From positions 1 through 37,947 of IMG/VR virus record IMGVR_UViG_3300009505_000032: a stretch of 37,947 bases of DNA. One strand, 5' to 3'. This DNA is from a virus. Below the pieces are notes generated by a model, which ran no database searches, had not been told where the DNA came from, and worked only from the letters and a program-made list of their open reading frames with translations. Every line of letters starts with the position of its first letter. Within the stretch, counting starts at the first letter, position 1. Shown here piece after piece: positions 6,386 to 14,371 of the stretch. The position numbers and the translations under genes are program-made.

Positions 6386-6589
6386 ATGACACAGAAACCA
6401 GACGGCGGGCCAGCTTATCCGCACATACCAACATGCGGCAGTGTTGAAGGCATGTCACTGCGTGACTACTTCGCGGGGCAGGCTTTGGCGGGGTACTTGG
6501 CAAAATGGGAAACAGGAGCAGACGGTGCGGCTGTCGCGGCTTACAGGGTGGCCGACGCAATGATTGCATTCCGGGAGCAGGGTAAATGA
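6386..6589 (+). CDS. Small phage protein of the DGGPAYP...GMSLRDYFAGQAL type
   Basis: A 67-residue protein with a pattern common in phages and prophages: KPDGGPAYPHI near the N terminus, GMSLRDYFAGQALAG in the middle and an alanine-rich helix AAAYRVADAMIA at the end. These proteins are widespread in accessory regions and have no known role. The ATG at 6386 follows AAAGGAAA; the longer open frame upstream has neither a ribosome binding site nor natural composition. Its stop overlaps the next start (ATGA). Confidence 0.75.
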   Translation: MTQKPDGGPAYPHIPTCGSVEGMSLRDYFAGQALAGYLAKWETGADGAAVAAYRVADAMIAFREQGK

Positions 6590-6681
6590 TCCGCGACATC
6601 ATCATCGACGCAATCACAGTCATCATCTGCGGCGTGGTCGTCTACTACGGCTCAATCATAGCTTGGGGGATTATGGGGTGA
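6586..6681 (+). CDS. 31-residue single-span membrane peptide
   Basis: A micro-protein that is almost entirely one hydrophobic helix (residues 3-30, with the core ITVIICGVVVYYGSIIAW). The start overlaps the upstream stop (ATGA) and its stop overlaps the next start (GTGA), so it is embedded in a chain of coupled genes, which is the main reason to believe it is translated. It lies in the early accessory region, away from the lysis genes, so an inner-membrane function such as superinfection control is a guess. Confidence 0.5.
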   Translation: MIRDIIIDAITVIICGVVVYYGSIIAWGIMG

Positions 6682-6845
6682 CATCACTACCTAGCACACC
6701 TCGCCAGCAACGACGCCGGGCAGCACTCGCATCAGGCTTGACGCATATCCGCGTATGGGCCACACCAGACAACAAAGCCGCAATCATCGACGCCAAGGAA
6801 CTAGGCGAACGGATTATTGATGAGGCTTTGTCGAGCAAGGAATAA
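6678..6845 (+). CDS. Small DNA-binding-like protein (ribbon-helix-helix type)
   Basis: A 55-residue protein starting at the GTG at 6678, which overlaps the previous stop. The basic segment RQQRRRAALASGLTHIRVW is followed by a strand-like IRVWATP and a helix ending in ERIIDEALSSKE, which fits a ribbon-helix-helix (CopG/Arc-like) protein. It could be a small repressor of the accessory region. An antitoxin role was considered, but no toxin-like partner lies beside it. Confidence 0.5.
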   Translation: MTSLPSTPRQQRRRAALASGLTHIRVWATPDNKAAIIDAKELGERIIDEALSSKE

Positions 6846-6882
6846 AAAACCCCGCGCGAAACCTAAGTCTCAAGCGCGGGGT
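6841..6882 (-). terminator. Intrinsic terminator facing left, antisense to the local genes
   Basis: A 9-bp perfect stem ACCCCGCGC/GCGCGGGGT (6849-6857 and 6874-6882) with a 16-base loop. On the minus strand it is followed by TTTTTATT, a proper U tract. On the plus strand no U tract follows. So it terminates leftward transcription although all genes nearby read rightward. Confidence 0.7.
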
Positions 6883-6948
6883 AGGCGACGGGGAAAGGAA
6901 CCACTCAAAACCCGCCGCATGAACAATTTACAACGAAGGAACGACACA

Positions 6949-7449
6949 ATGCAAGACCTAACGAAAGACCAATTCTACGCGGGCAACGTCACGCGATGGC
7001 ACGCGCACCAATCCCGCAAAATGCGCGAGTGCGGTGATAATATTTTGGACCATCAGCAGCGGTGTTTTGAATTGGTGATGGATTTTGTGCTTTTTCCATC
7101 TAACCACCTAATGTGGGCTGTTTCGTATCACGATCAAGCCGAGGTTATTCTGGGCGATATGCCGTTCACAGCCAAACGCGACTGGCCCGCACTTGCCGCC
7201 GCATACGAACGCGCAGATGCAGAGATCAACGACAAATACGGGGTGCCACAGCCTGCCAACGATTACGATCGCGATGTCATCAAATTCGTCGATCGGCTCG
7301 ATGCCTATATGATGGTCGCCAAGCATGACCCAGCACTGTTGACCCTAGATGATTGGCAGGACGCGAAAAAAGACTTGCAAACCCGGTGCGCATCGCTAGA
7401 CTTTGATGAGGAACTGTTGAAACTGAAAATGAAGGAACCAAGGACATGA
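6949..7449 (+). CDS. HD-domain phosphohydrolase (YfbR/nucleotidase-like)
   Basis: A 166-residue protein of the HD superfamily. His35 in DHQQRCFELVM, the HD pair at 61-62 in VSYHDQAEVILGDMPFTAK, and the downstream helix with DYDRDVIKFVDRLDAYM fit the metal-binding set of small HD hydrolases; LGDMPFTAK matches the LGDIPSPxK signature of phage HD proteins near YfbR-type 5'-deoxynucleotidases. It likely hydrolyses deoxynucleotides and adjusts pools during infection. The ATG at 6949 has GAAGGAAC upstream. It overlaps the next gene by ATGA. The substrate is inferred from the family only. Confidence 0.75.
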   Translation: MQDLTKDQFYAGNVTRWHAHQSRKMRECGDNILDHQQRCFELVMDFVLFPSNHLMWAVSYHDQAEVILGDMPFTAKRDWPALAAAYERADAEINDKYGVPQPANDYDRDVIKFVDRLDAYMMVAKHDPALLTLDDWQDAKKDLQTRCASLDFDEELLKLKMKEPRT

Positions 7450-8180
7450 AACTCGAAGTTGGTAAAACCTACAAGCTGAACGATGGCCAAGTGCATGAGT
7501 GTACGCGCATGGATGGCGACAATCAGTTGTGGGTTTCTGCGACTGGTAATGGGCCGTTTGTTATTGGCGGTTGCCACTATCACATAAACGGCGTTTTCGG
7601 TAATGGCGGAGCTGAAGGTTACAACGTCGCCTCATGCGTTGATGACATATTGCAAATGACACTGCCAAACGGTGACACGCTATCCGAAGGTGACTATGGC
7701 ACAACGCGGGCTGGTGATAAGGTTGGGCCTATTGTGTTTAACACGTTTGGGAATGCTGGATGGGGTGATTCTGACAACAAGGTTCGTAGATCAAGCGGCA
7801 TGGCTTATTCAAGCGGGATGCCCGCAGATATCGACATCATCGCCAAGTGGGTAGACACCGACACCCCGACCCTATGGAGCGACATGACGCCAGAGGAAAA
7901 AGGCGCGTTGCTGTTGGCGCATCATGATGGGAAGGTGATTGAGATTGCAAACTGGTATGGGCCGAGGGGTTGGTCTTGGCTGACGCTTAGTGGCGTTGCG
8001 TTCCACGTTTACAACCGATACCGCATCAAGCCAGAGCCAAAGGTTGAGACTGTGACGCTGTATTGGAATGTATCATGGGACATTGCATCAGCATACAATG
8101 AAGGCGCAACCCACCGCATCACATTCAACAGAATCGACGGCAAGCCAGACCCCGCAAGCATTAAGATGGAGGTGCTGTGA
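7446..8180 (+). CDS. Hypothetical accessory protein with repeated beta-rich segments
   Basis: A 244-residue protein that I cannot name. It starts MKLEVGKTYKLNDGQVHEC, a barrel-like opening often seen in phage accessory proteins. A segment LWSDMTPEEKGALLLAHHDGKVIE (about 142-165) resembles a short module that recurs in other phage proteins, and a beta-rich tail follows. It is translationally coupled to the HD hydrolase (ATGA) and to the HTH-like gene after it (TGATG). No signal peptide or membrane segment is seen. Confidence 0.65.
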   Translation: MKLEVGKTYKLNDGQVHECTRMDGDNQLWVSATGNGPFVIGGCHYHINGVFGNGGAEGYNVASCVDDILQMTLPNGDTLSEGDYGTTRAGDKVGPIVFNTFGNAGWGDSDNKVRRSSGMAYSSGMPADIDIIAKWVDTDTPTLWSDMTPEEKGALLLAHHDGKVIEIANWYGPRGWSWLTLSGVAFHVYNRYRIKPEPKVETVTLYWNVSWDIASAYNEGATHRITFNRIDGKPDPASIKMEVL

Positions 8181-8377
8181 TGACACCCCGCATGATGACA
8201 CAAGCCTACCGCATCTACGCATATTGTGCGCCGAACGAATGGAACGTCACAATCCAAGACATTGCCGATGCAACCGGGTATGCAAACAACCTGATTGGCC
8301 GCATTCTACGCGCTAAAGGATGGCAGACGCGGATTAGGACTAGCGTGCTGGACTATCAGGCGTTCGCTTATGAGTAA
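8180..8377 (+). CDS. Small HTH-like protein
   Basis: A 65-residue protein whose segment WNVTIQDIADATGYANNLIGRILRAKGW (22-49) has the layout of a helix-turn-helix: IQDIADATGY as helix-turn and NNLIGRILRAKGW as recognition helix. The ATG at 8180 overlaps the previous stop (TGATG); a GTG one codon earlier is an alternative. It may be a small transcription factor acting near the switch to the terminase and head genes (inference from position). Confidence 0.55.
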   Translation: MTPRMMTQAYRIYAYCAPNEWNVTIQDIADATGYANNLIGRILRAKGWQTRIRTSVLDYQAFAYE

Positions 8378-8519
8378 CACCTAACACATAGGGCCAGCGG
8401 GCGGTGCCTACATAACACCCGCAACCAGAGCCGCCGTGGACGGGCTTGATCTCGGGCTGATCCACCTTCCGCCCGAAAGGGTTGGCGGTGATCTGGTGAC
8501 TTAATGATTGAGGGGTAAG

Positions 8520-8822
8520 GTGGCATACGATCATAAACTAAGCAGGCATGAGCGCGGCTATGGGTACGAGTGGGTAAAGCTAAGGCTTACAGTGTTAATG
8601 CGTGATGGGTATCTATGCCAACCTTGCTATAAGCTAGGCAGGCCAACACCAGCCAAGCAGGTTGACCACATCACGCCTAAGGCACAAGACGGAACGGATG
8701 ATCTAGAAAACCTGCAAGCAATATGCGATAGTTGTCACAAGGCCAAGACACAGGTAGAGCTTAAGGCAATGAGACAAGGTAGCAAGACACAGTTTGATAA
8801 GGGCGGGTTTCCGATATGGTAG
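8520..8822 (+). CDS. HNH endonuclease adjacent to terminase
   Basis: A 100-residue HNH nuclease. The zinc-binding pairs are CQPC (33-36) and CDSC near residues 69-72, and the nuclease core is VDHITPKAQDGTDDLENLQ. In HK97-like phages an HNH protein next to the small terminase gene is needed with the terminase for specific DNA cleavage and packaging, which is the likely role here. I chose the GTG at 8520: GAGG lies six bases upstream and the protein then begins MAYDHKLSRHERGYG, as in relatives. The TTG at 8508 is an in-frame alternative. Confidence 0.85.
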   Translation: MAYDHKLSRHERGYGYEWVKLRLTVLMRDGYLCQPCYKLGRPTPAKQVDHITPKAQDGTDDLENLQAICDSCHKAKTQVELKAMRQGSKTQFDKGGFPIW

Positions 8823-8980
8823 CGTGTGAAGGTTGTGAAAGATCGGGGGTAAAAACAGTAAAGGGATTATGCTGTGCAAGCAGGGGTGGTGCATTCTTGC
8901 CACACATGCGATGGGAACCGATGATGAGGGCCTTTCTGCACACATCCACAAAATCGGGAATGACTAGATATGGCAGGTAG
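8816..8980 (+). CDS. Possible small cysteine-rich protein between HNH and terminase genes
   Basis: A 54-residue frame that starts inside the end of the HNH gene and runs into the small terminase gene. It has CEGC and CC pairs (4-7 and 19-20) that might bind a metal, and a basic C-terminal half. The ribosome binding site is weak. It fills a 147-base gap that otherwise holds nothing. It may be translated, or the gap may be a cos/pac recognition region read by chance. Confidence 0.3.
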   Translation: MVACEGCERSGVKTVKGLCCASRGGAFLPHMRWEPMMRAFLHTSTKSGMTRYGR

Positions 8981-9347
8981 ACCAAGACTTCCACAAGATG
9001 TTGCGAAGGTGACTGGCGCGGTGGGAAAGAACGCTGGACGGTTCAAGGATCGTGCAAGTCCCAAGGTGCTTTCATTGGGTCTGGCTCCGAAGGCATATGA
9101 CGATGACCAGCGCGAAATCTGGGACGAGTTCAATGCTGACTTTCCTTGGCTTGGTCGTTCTGACCGTGCGCTTGTGCGGCTGGCTGTTGATCTGCAGGTG
9201 ATGATTAACAGCGGCGAAGCGCCTGTTGCGGTCTATGCGCAGATGCGATTGCTGTTGTCGTCTATGGGTGGCACGCCTGTTGACAGGTCCAAGGTGAATG
9301 CGCCTGATGAAGATAACGCCGACCCTATGGATGAGTTTTTGAATTGA
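8970..9347 (+). CDS. terS: Terminase small subunit (P27-like)
   Basis: A 125-residue protein starting MAGRPRLPQDVAKVTG, the usual opening of P27-type small terminase subunits, with a helical middle (REIWDEFNADFPWLGRSDRALVRLAVDLQV) and an acidic C terminus. It recognises the packaging site and regulates the large subunit. The stop overlaps the TTG start of the large terminase gene, and the HNH gene lies upstream; this gene order is the packaging module of HK97-like phages. The ribosome binding site is weak. Confidence 0.85.
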   Translation: MAGRPRLPQDVAKVTGAVGKNAGRFKDRASPKVLSLGLAPKAYDDDQREIWDEFNADFPWLGRSDRALVRLAVDLQVMINSGEAPVAVYAQMRLLLSSMGGTPVDRSKVNAPDEDNADPMDEFLN

Positions 9348-11104
9348 CCGACCCCTGCACCCAATACGCCAAGGACGTTGAGGCTGGCCGCATTGTGGCT
9401 GGGCCGCATGTGCGCGATGCTTGCAAGCGTCATCTTGACGACTTGGTGACGGGTGCGGATCGTGGGTTGGTATTTGATACCAGCGAGGCGGATAGGTTCT
9501 ATCGTTTTTGCAGCGGCATCTTGCGGCTGTCAGAGGGGCAGTTTGACGGAACGCCGTTTACGCTTCAACCAGCGCAGGCATTCATTGCGGGTTCTATCTT
9601 TGGGTGGAAGTACACCAAGACAGGCAAGCGGCGGTTTAGACGGGCTTACATTGAGCAGGGGAAGGGTAACGGCAAGTCACCGCTTGCGGGAGCTATCGGT
9701 CTTTACGGGCTTGTTGCTGATGGTGAGGCGGGGGCGCAGGTCTATGCGGCGGGTGCTACGAAAGAGCAGGCGGGCATTTTGTTCCGTGACGCTGTTGGCA
9801 TGGTGGACAAAGCGCCATCGCTGGATAAAATTATCAGGCGCAGCGGCGGGCCGGGGCGTGAATATAACTTGGCGCACCTCAAGTCCGGCAGCTTCTTTCG
9901 ACCTGTATCGCGGGAAACAAAGAAAACGGGTTCGGGTCCGCGTCCGCACTTTGCTTTGTGCGACGAGGTCCACGAGCATCCAGACGGCGGCGTGATTGAA
10001 ATTCTGGAACGCGGCTTCAAGTTTCGCGAACAGCCGCTATTGATTATGATTACAAACAGCGGCTCTGATCGTCAGTCGATTTGCTGGATGGAGCGCAAGC
10101 ACGCGGTGAAGGTCGCGGCACAGGACACGCTGGACGATACGACTTTCAGCTATGTCTGTGCATTGGACGATGACGACGATCCGTTTGAAGACCCGTCTTG
10201 TTGGATTAAGGCAAACCCATTGCTAGGCGTAACGATCACGCAAGACTATCTAGCCATGCAGGTAAAGCAAGCCAAGGACATCGCTGCAAAGGCTAACGGC
10301 ATTCGGCGGCTGCACTTCTGCCAATGGACTGACGCGGAAAGCGCATGGATTAGCCGCGCGATGTGGACTAGCGTCGAGGATGCCAGCTTGTCACTGGATC
10401 AATTCGACGGCGAAGTTTGCTATGCGGGGTTGGACCTTTCAGCTAAAACCGACTTGACCGCAAAGGCTTTGATATTTGCAGACGGGTTTACCGACGATCA
10501 AAAGCCAAAGTTCGCGGCGTTTGTTCACGGGTACACGCCAGCCGATACGCTAAAGGCTAGGGCGGAAAGGGACGGCGCGCCCTATGACTTGTGGGTTGAT
10601 GCTGGATTTTTGACTGCAACGCCGGGAAAAAAGACGCGGTTGGATTACGTTGCGCAGGATTTGCTAAACGATGCTGACCGTTTCGAACTGGATTTTGTGG
10701 CCTATGATAACTTCTTGATAGCTGATTTTGAAGCTGTCTTGGATGATATGGGCGCGACGTTGCCTATGCTGGACCATCCGCAGGGTTGGAATAAGCGCAA
10801 ACGCAAGACGCCAGATGGCGATGAAATAGAACTATGGATGCCCGGCAGCGTTGATGAGTTGGAAACGCTTATCATGGAAGGCCGTATCCGCGTGCATGTA
10901 AACCCCGCGCTGCAAACTGCCGTGGCGTCTGCTACGTTTGACACGTCACCTGCCGATCTGCGAAGGTTTACAAAGCACAAATCAACGGGGCGCATTGACA
11001 TGGCCGTAGCGTTGGCGATGGCGGTTGGCGCTGCAACTGCGCGTTCTGATGGCGTTGAAGTGTCGCCGTGGGATGATGAGGGATTTACGCTTAATGTGCT
11101 ATAG
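9344..11104 (+). CDS. terL: Terminase large subunit
   Basis: A 586-residue packaging motor. Walker A lies in YIEQGKGNGKSPLAG (about 102-116), Walker B with catalytic Glu in ALCDEVHEH (about 204-212), and the RNase H-like nuclease begins at YAGLDLSAKTDLT (about 360-372) with further acidic residues in VAYDNF and GRIDMAVALAMA near the end. Length and domain order are normal. Translation starts at a TTG that overlaps the small subunit's stop (TTGA), which suggests coupling to keep subunit ratios. It pumps DNA into the prohead at the portal. Confidence 0.95.
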   Translation: MTDPCTQYAKDVEAGRIVAGPHVRDACKRHLDDLVTGADRGLVFDTSEADRFYRFCSGILRLSEGQFDGTPFTLQPAQAFIAGSIFGWKYTKTGKRRFRRAYIEQGKGNGKSPLAGAIGLYGLVADGEAGAQVYAAGATKEQAGILFRDAVGMVDKAPSLDKIIRRSGGPGREYNLAHLKSGSFFRPVSRETKKTGSGPRPHFALCDEVHEHPDGGVIEILERGFKFREQPLLIMITNSGSDRQSICWMERKHAVKVAAQDTLDDTTFSYVCALDDDDDPFEDPSCWIKANPLLGVTITQDYLAMQVKQAKDIAAKANGIRRLHFCQWTDAESAWISRAMWTSVEDASLSLDQFDGEVCYAGLDLSAKTDLTAKALIFADGFTDDQKPKFAAFVHGYTPADTLKARAERDGAPYDLWVDAGFLTATPGKKTRLDYVAQDLLNDADRFELDFVAYDNFLIADFEAVLDDMGATLPMLDHPQGWNKRKRKTPDGDEIELWMPGSVDELETLIMEGRIRVHVNPALQTAVASATFDTSPADLRRFTKHKSTGRIDMAVALAMAVGAATARSDGVEVSPWDDEGFTLNVL

Positions 11105-11115
11105 TCTCTATGGGT

Positions 11116-11143
11116 TTGCATCTTTTCAAATCTGTGCTATAAG
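11116..11143 (+). promoter_or_regulatory. Possible promoter before the portal gene
   Basis: TTGCAT (11116-11121), a 16-base spacer and TATAAG (11138-11143), preceded by TGC as in an extended -10. It lies in the 68-base gap between terminase and portal genes. A TTAGCA core of the AT-rich region's repeats follows at 11144-11149. It could raise transcription of the structural genes. Confidence 0.35.
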
Positions 11144-11172
11144 TTAGCAAAGCTGCAAACGGGAAATTCGAA

Positions 11173-12384
11173 TTGGGCATATTCAGCCGCAAAGAAAAGC
11201 CGGAAGCGCGCGAAATATCCGTGCCGCAATCCGCGCCTAACTTTCTTGAGATTTTCGGCGTAAAGACCGAGGCCAGTGTATCTATGGAGGATGCAATGGG
11301 TGTTCCTGCTGTTTGGGCTGCAATCAATTTCATTTCAGGAACCATCGCCGGGTTGCCGCTGCATGTTTACGAACGCAAGGCCAGCGGCGAAAAGGTTAAG
11401 GTAAAAGACACGGGCGCAAATCCTGTCGTGAGTGTTCTGCATGGCGCGGTGAATGACAACCTATCGTCTTTTCAATGGCGATTTGACACGTTTGTTGCGT
11501 TACTTACTGAGGGTCGCGGCGTTAGCTACATCGAGCGCGACGATCTGGGCCGCGTTGCAAACCTTTACCCAATCCCGAATGTCACGGTTAAGCGTGACGC
11601 AAACGGGCGCAAGGTTTATTCGTCGGAGGGCGCTGGCCGGAAAGTTTATTACGATCAGAGCGACGTCATTGATTTGACGTTCATGCTGAAAAGCGACATG
11701 ATAACGCATCGAAGCCCGTTGCGGCAATGCGCTGTTGCAATCGGCAAGGCTGTCAATGCAAACGAATACGGGTCCAAGCTGTTCAAAAATGGCGGGCTTC
11801 CTGCGTTTGCTTTGACTGGTCCTTTTGGCGGTGGTAAGGCTGCAATGCGGGCAAGTGCTGACATTGCAGAGGCTACAAAGCGGGCGGCAAAAGAGGGCGG
11901 CAACGTCTTGGCGATCCCGCTCGGTCACGAACTAAAGCCGCTTTCATCTGATCCAGAAAAAATGCAGCTTGTTCAGGCGCAAGAGTTTTCAGTAATTGAG
12001 ATTGCGCGGATTTACAGCTTGCCGCCAACCTTCTTGCAAGACTTGTCGCGGGCAACATTCAGCAATTCAGAACAGCAGGATTTGCACTTGGTAAAACACA
12101 CCTTGAAGCGGTGGGTTGAGCAGTTCGAGGCCGAGATGAACCTAAAGATTTTCGGGCGCGGCTCTAAGCGTTTCGCAGAGTTCAACGTCGATGGTTTGTT
12201 GCGCGGTGATTATCAGACGCGGATGAACGGCAATAGCATTGCTATCCAGACAGGCCAGCTAACGCCAAACGAGGCACGGGCCGCAGACAACCGCCCGGCG
12301 ATGGAAGGCGGCGATAGCTTGTTTATTCAGGGCGCGACTGTGCCGATCACACAAACGGGCGAGGGTTCGACAGATGACGCGTGA
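11173..12384 (+). CDS. Portal protein, HK97 family
   Basis: A 403-residue portal, the dodecameric ring at the head vertex through which DNA enters and leaves. It starts MGIFSRKEKPE, the common opening for this family, and contains VPAVWAAINFISGTIAGLPLHVY (about 44-66), QWRFDTFVALLTEGRGVSYI and the C-terminal stretch SRATFSNSEQQDL, all family hallmarks. Translation starts at a TTG with GGGAAA upstream. It overlaps the protease gene by 11 bases. Its length is typical. Confidence 0.93.
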   Translation: MGIFSRKEKPEAREISVPQSAPNFLEIFGVKTEASVSMEDAMGVPAVWAAINFISGTIAGLPLHVYERKASGEKVKVKDTGANPVVSVLHGAVNDNLSSFQWRFDTFVALLTEGRGVSYIERDDLGRVANLYPIPNVTVKRDANGRKVYSSEGAGRKVYYDQSDVIDLTFMLKSDMITHRSPLRQCAVAIGKAVNANEYGSKLFKNGGLPAFALTGPFGGGKAAMRASADIAEATKRAAKEGGNVLAIPLGHELKPLSSDPEKMQLVQAQEFSVIEIARIYSLPPTFLQDLSRATFSNSEQQDLHLVKHTLKRWVEQFEAEMNLKIFGRGSKRFAEFNVDGLLRGDYQTRMNGNSIAIQTGQLTPNEARAADNRPAMEGGDSLFIQGATVPITQTGEGSTDDA

Positions 12385-12928
12385 AATTAGGGGCGGCATT
12401 CCCGCAGAAATAACTCAAGGCGATGACGGCATTCTTGTAGAAGGATATGCCGCTGTCTTTGGGGAAGAAGTAAGTATTGGCGGCATGTTCCGCGAGGTTA
12501 TTGAGCGCGGCGCATTCACTGATGCAATCGGGCGTGATGACGTTGTGTTTTTGATTAACCATGACGGTTTACCGCTTGCGCGTACAAAGTCAGGAACTTT
12601 GACGCTTTCACAGGACGATCACGGCCTAAAGATCAGTGCGCGTCTCGATAAAGACGATCCTGATGTGCGGGCTATTTCTGGCAAAATGAAGCGCGGCGAC
12701 TTGGACAAGATGTCATTCGCGTTTTATCCAGAGGTGCAGGAGTGGGACGAAAGTGGCGACTTGCCGTTGCGTCGCATTAAGCGGGCCGCGCTTGATGATG
12801 TTTCTATCGTTACACGCCCTGCATATGACGGAACAGAGATTGCATTGCGTAGTTTAGCATCTTCGCGTAAAGTGTCAGAAAGCGCACAGGAATTTCGGCT
12901 TAGGTTGAAATCTAAGTTGATACGATAA
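12374..12928 (+). CDS. Prohead maturation protease, HK97 family
   Basis: A 184-residue serine protease of the HK97 prohead family, which trims the capsid protein's scaffolding domain after assembly. GYAAVFG (24-30) near the start, catalytic His63 in FLINHDG and Ser114 in DKMSFAF are visible, and DVSIVTRPAY ends the domain. Gene order portal-protease-capsid is standard. It overlaps the portal gene. A perfect hairpin begins inside its stop codon. Confidence 0.93.
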   Translation: MTREIRGGIPAEITQGDDGILVEGYAAVFGEEVSIGGMFREVIERGAFTDAIGRDDVVFLINHDGLPLARTKSGTLTLSQDDHGLKISARLDKDDPDVRAISGKMKRGDLDKMSFAFYPEVQEWDESGDLPLRRIKRAALDDVSIVTRPAYDGTEIALRSLASSRKVSESAQEFRLRLKSKLIR

Positions 12929-12945
12929 CAGCGGTTCCCGCTGTT
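12927..12945 (+). repeat. 8-bp hairpin at the protease stop
   Basis: AACAGCGG-ttc-CCGCTGTT is a perfect stem with a three-base loop, starting within the TAA stop of the protease gene. A short TTTT follows after five bases. It may protect the capsid mRNA 5' end after processing, or act as a partial terminator. Confidence 0.65.
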
Positions 12946-12958
12946 CGCCCTTTTCGGC

Positions 12959-13020
12959 CCTTGGGCAAGGTCACACTAGGAACGCCGCGAGGCGTCCCGT
13001 CCCATAGATGGAGGCCGCAA
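12959..13020 (+). promoter_or_regulatory. Structured leader of the major capsid gene (copy 1 of 2)
   Basis: CCTTGGGCAAG, then the hairpin ACGCC-gcga-GGCGT (12982-12995), then TAGATGGAGGCC with the GGAGG ribosome binding site. The second copy is at 17196-17256 before the major tail gene with the same order and spacing, 62 versus 61 bases to the start codon. GCGA is a GNRA tetraloop. CCTT-gggc-AAGG may form a second small hairpin. It is likely a translation-boosting or stabilising 5' element for the two most abundant virion proteins. Confidence 0.7.
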
Positions 13021-14313
13021 ATGGCTACTTTGAAAGAACTGCGGGAACAGGCAGCACGCACGCTGACCGAAGCCCGCTCGATGCTTGACAGCATTGACGA
13101 CAAGGCAACGCCGGAAGCGCGCACCGAAGCAGAGCAATCTGTTGACCGCGCACTTGACGAGATGTCGCAAATTGAAGCACGCACCGAGCGCATGGAAAAG
13201 CTGGAAGCGCATGAAAAGCGCATGGCGTCCGCAAATGAAGCTGACGAGCGTTCGCGCCGTGAAAACCGCCGTCCCGGAATGGACCCTGCGGAAGTCACAA
13301 CTGGCGGCGATGTTGATTATCGCACAGCGTTCCACCAGTATTTGCGCGCACAAGGCCAAAAGGGTGAGATGTCCACAGAGGCTCGTTCGGTTCTTAACGC
13401 TGGTTATAAGAATGTTGAACTTCGCGCACAGACAACCGCAGACGCGGCTGGTGGTTACACTGTCCCGACTGAGTTGCTGAATATCCTTGTTCGTTCAATG
13501 GCAGCTTGGGGGCCGATGTACTCCGAAGATGTTGGCACAGTGCTGACAACTTCCGGCGGCGGTACACTGACAATGCCAACCGTGAACGACACGGCGGTAA
13601 CTGCGGTTGCATCCGGTGGTGAAGGCGTGACGCTTGTTGACGATGGCGGCAAAGACGTGACGTTTGCTGAAAAGACGCTTTCCGCGTTTGCATTCAACAC
13701 CGAGTGGCTGCGCGTTTCGAAAGAGCTTGCAGATGACAGCATCTTTGCGATGGAGCAACTGCTTGGCGATCTGCTTGGCGAGCGTCTTGGCCGCATTGCT
13801 AACTTGCAGCTTACCACAGGCACAGGTTCTTCCGCGCCGAATGGTATCGTGACAGCATCGACTGCGGGTAAAGTTGCAGCCGCAACCAACGCAATCACAG
13901 CCGATGAAATCATCGACTTGCTGCATTCTGTTGACCCTGCTTATCGCACTGGGCCAAAGGTCGGATTTATGTTTAACGATGGCACTTTGCAGGCTATCCG
14001 CAAGCTGAAAGACGGCGACGGCAACTATCTATGGCAGATGGGCAACGTGCAGCAGGGCGTCCCCGGTTCGCTGCTTGGTTACAACTACCGCATCAACCAA
14101 GCTATGGCTGGTCTGGGCAGTGGTGTTGATAGCCGCGTGATGTTGTTTGGTGATACTGGCAAGTATTATGTCCGCAAAGTTGGCGCACCTTTGATCGGCG
14201 CGTTGCAGGACAAAGACTTCTGGCCCGGCTTTGGTGTTGCTGGCTATATCCGCTTTGACGGTGAACTTGCAGACACAGCCGCAGTTAAGCACATGGCGCT
14301 TGCCGCAGCTTAA
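13021..14313 (+). CDS. Major capsid protein, HK97 fold, with N-terminal delta domain
   Basis: A 430-residue capsid precursor. Residues 1-85 are a highly charged coiled coil (LKELREQAARTLTEARSMLDSIDD...), the scaffold-like delta domain removed by the protease. The mature shell protein begins around residues 85-120 and includes GGYTVPTELLNILVRSM, FNTEWLRVSKELADDS and the C-terminal FGVAGYIRFDGELADTAAVKHMAL, typical of the family. The ATG at 13021 follows GGAGG; a longer frame back to 12961 is the leader read as protein. It is followed by a stable hairpin. Confidence 0.95.
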   Translation: MATLKELREQAARTLTEARSMLDSIDDKATPEARTEAEQSVDRALDEMSQIEARTERMEKLEAHEKRMASANEADERSRRENRRPGMDPAEVTTGGDVDYRTAFHQYLRAQGQKGEMSTEARSVLNAGYKNVELRAQTTADAAGGYTVPTELLNILVRSMAAWGPMYSEDVGTVLTTSGGGTLTMPTVNDTAVTAVASGGEGVTLVDDGGKDVTFAEKTLSAFAFNTEWLRVSKELADDSIFAMEQLLGDLLGERLGRIANLQLTTGTGSSAPNGIVTASTAGKVAAATNAITADEIIDLLHSVDPAYRTGPKVGFMFNDGTLQAIRKLKDGDGNYLWQMGNVQQGVPGSLLGYNYRINQAMAGLGSGVDSRVMLFGDTGKYYVRKVGAPLIGALQDKDFWPGFGVAGYIRFDGELADTAAVKHMALAAA

Positions 14314-14324
14314 TCAGTTTCTAG

Positions 14325-14346
14325 GGCGGCAGGGAAACTTGCCGCC
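14325..14346 (+). repeat. 7-bp hairpin after the capsid gene
   Basis: GGCGGCA-gggaaact-TGCCGCC forms a perfect stem 11 bases after the capsid stop. No T run follows, so it is more likely an mRNA 3' stabiliser that sets capsid message level above that of the genes downstream than a full terminator. Confidence 0.6.
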
Positions 14347-14371
14347 TCACTAAGCTGAAAAGGGGAATGAT

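Noticed and set aside
7305-7583. Minus-strand frame that could be the source of the antisense transcript ended at 6841-6882
   Set aside because: No promoter or ribosome binding site and typical antisense composition.
8385-8504. Protein-like stretch in the 8378-8519 gap
   Set aside because: The frame is open for 39 codons with natural-looking composition but has no start codon with a ribosome binding site and no recognised family; it may be a gene remnant, not enough to call. The gap has no other feature that I can support.
9453-9995. Open frame of 180 codons in another frame inside the large terminase gene
   Set aside because: Very Arg- and Ser-rich, low complexity, no start signal, no recognised pattern; unlike the nested methyltransferase gene it shows no block typical of a protein family.
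13085-13480. Open frame of 131 codons inside the capsid gene
   Set aside because: Basic, repetitive composition from the coiled-coil codons of the capsid's delta domain; no ribosome binding site.
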